Source: Aquila chrysaetos chrysaetos
Lineage: Eukaryota > Chordata > Aves > Accipitriformes > Accipitridae
Direction of reading: 5' to 3'
NCBI RefSeq assembly: GCF_900496995.4
Contig: NC_044011.1
Span: 11,254,041-11,318,040 of the forward strand
Length of the DNA stretch: 64,000 nt
Below, piece after piece: positions 62,425 to 64,000 of this stretch. The stretch's first letter is position 1. Each line of letters starts with the position of its first letter. Below the pieces are notes generated by a model. The model saw nothing but the letters and a program-made list of their open reading frames with translations. It did no database searches and had not been told where the DNA came from. The position numbers were made by a program, and so were the translations under genes.

Positions 62425-64000
62425 GTAAAAAAATATTTTTCAGACCAAATAATTCTCTTGATAAATTGGAATAGAGGCAGTGTGCTCCGGTTTTGGTTCC
62501 TCTGTTGGGACCTCCCTATTGGTTTGCTCACTTGGCTATGAACCGAGCAAATGGAAAGGCCAGCATCCAAAGCTTTCAAAGATCTAGAAGTTAAGGGACT
62601 TGTGTAACAGTGCCAACGCGCAGTTCCATCCTGATAGATGCATGGTCAATTAATGGGAAGTTAAGAAATGAAAATCTGACCGTATCCCTTGGCTGCAGAG
62701 TGTCTCTCCCCCATTGCTGCCTGCGAGCGCAGAGCCAGCCGGGCAGCGCTGGCAGCGCCTGGGGCTCACCCAGGACTCCAGCAGATTTGGCCAGCTTTCA
62801 TCTTTCTGTAAGCAACCACCAAGGCAACTGCATCCATCAAAAGCTGGTAGCTTTAGAAAAATGGTGCGGGTATTAAGTTGCCCGTCTGCCTTCTTACTCA
62901 CTTTCATGTATAGGTGCTTCATGTGCAGAGCTACTCCCTGGCTGGGGTAATTGGGAGGAGACCTGTGGGCTCCCGTGGCGTTACTGTATAGCTAGTCAGT
63001 GCCTCCAGTACTTTCTGCCTTTGCATTTCTTAACTATGAGGCTTGAAGTGTGGCCGGTCACAGCTGCCTCGCAGAATCCTGGGATACTTGCCACAGTCGA
63101 CAGACAGGTTTCAAAGATAAAATATAAGCCTTCACTTTTCTCAGATAAGTTTTGCAAGTTGTTTGACAAATACCCCTCTACTTTGACATGTACCATTAAT
63201 TTTTAGTTTTTTCTAGCTACAACACTACCCTGGAAAATCCAAACATTAACAATGACTTTGTTTCATTCCGTGGAAATCTGTCATGCTGTTAGTGTATCAC
63301 ATATAACTAGCCTATACACCATCTGCCTTGCTATTCACAAAGGACTCTAGGCAGCAATTGGTCATGACTGGGCTGTGAAATGTATTGCTCCCTGGCTGTA
63401 TATTGCCAGCTAAATGATCCCAAATGATTCTTCCCTCACCTTCAGCTAATGAAAAAGCTATTATTTCTCTTCCTAGATCTGTAACATTTAGATCTAGCCA
63501 CAAAGCCACCTGAAAGTGTGCAGCATGCCTTCTGAGGAGCGTAGCCCACGTGGTGCAGAAACACGCCGTGCTGTTTGTGCAGGCTCCCTACTCCTTTCTG
63601 GATGAATATTGTTATATTGCTTGTTGAAAAGCACTGGCAACATGAATAAGGTGATCCATCAACACGGTTGTGTAAAATTTATGCTCATGCAACTCTAGGG
63701 TAGAATTGTTCTATTTCATTGAAACTTGGTGGGGTTTAGAAAACACCACCTTTTCTGTGTATGACTAATTATTTGAAAAGGATGCTCCAAAAAGCTATGG
63801 AAATGTTCTCATTTTCTGATGGCTCTCACTGTGAAGAGCGAGTGGTATTCTTTACTACTCCCTCAGAAGGCTTTTAGCCCCAAGATGTTCTTACCTCCCA
63901 GGTAGTTCTCCCTTCACACCTGATACACAGCCTGGCCATTTTCTGCTCAGAGAGTATTGATGGGGAAAAATGGGGCATGTAGGTTTTGGCAATGTGAACT

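Larger units (their letters stand above)
60553..64000. other. AT-rich non-coding stretch to the window end
   Basis: Contains the second diverged repeat copy (61097-61230) and an AT dinucleotide microsatellite (62399-62424). A small GC-rich patch lies at 62700-62780. No exon was recognised. The neighbouring mammalian gene on this side, STX11, has a long single coding exon and is not present. Confidence 0.5.

Noticed and set aside
48171-64000. STX11 expected to the right of SF3B5 by mammalian synteny
   Set aside because: Its long single coding exon is not present in any frame, so it must lie outside the window.

Overview
The window reads as avian nuclear DNA. The evidence is a CR1 LINE 3' end ending in the usual avian 3' repeat, two LTRs of one ERVL-like family, sharp GC/CpG peaks in an AT-richer background, and one intact vertebrate housekeeping gene. 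That gene is SF3B5 (SF3b10, U2 snRNP), a single 86-codon exon on the minus strand at 47489-47749, with a CpG-island promoter and an AATAAA signal.

Layout: 1-15480 has no recognisable coding exon. 15480-16640 is a very strong CpG island with a plausible first exon of a minus-strand gene, ending in a clean splice donor at 15986/15985. In mammals PLAGL1 lies on the same strand beside SF3B5, with its promoter a few tens of kb away, so this is a reasonable candidate for the PLAGL1 promoter and 5' exon, with the coding exons outside the window. That is a synteny inference, because no zinc-finger exon is present here. The same exon can also be read as a signal-peptide exon with a phase-1 donor.

Abutting the island, 16657-19466 is a broken ERVL-class provirus on the + strand: 5' LTR, Lys-like primer-binding site, a hydrophobic leader ORF, gag remnant, protease and damaged reverse transcriptase, with no 3' LTR. 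It is followed by a pyrimidine-rich degenerate tandem repeat (19470-20440). 20450-47220 is mostly unique non-coding DNA with a CR1 tail, G-rich and purine-rich tracts, a 23-base G run, a clear CR1 copy at 41119-41448 and two unrecognised long ORFs. 47290-48170 is SF3B5 with its CpG island. 48170-64000 is non-coding DNA with a solo LTR of the same family (52129-52707, 5-bp target duplication), an older CR1 (60073-60552), a MIR-like SINE, and a diverged repeat pair. STX11, the next gene on this side in mammals, is not seen and would lie further right.

I found no convincing previously undescribed system. The items most worth checking are the hydrophobic leader ORF of the ERVL element, the identity of the minus-strand first exon in the 16-kb CpG island, and the unusual low-complexity architecture of both CpG islands.
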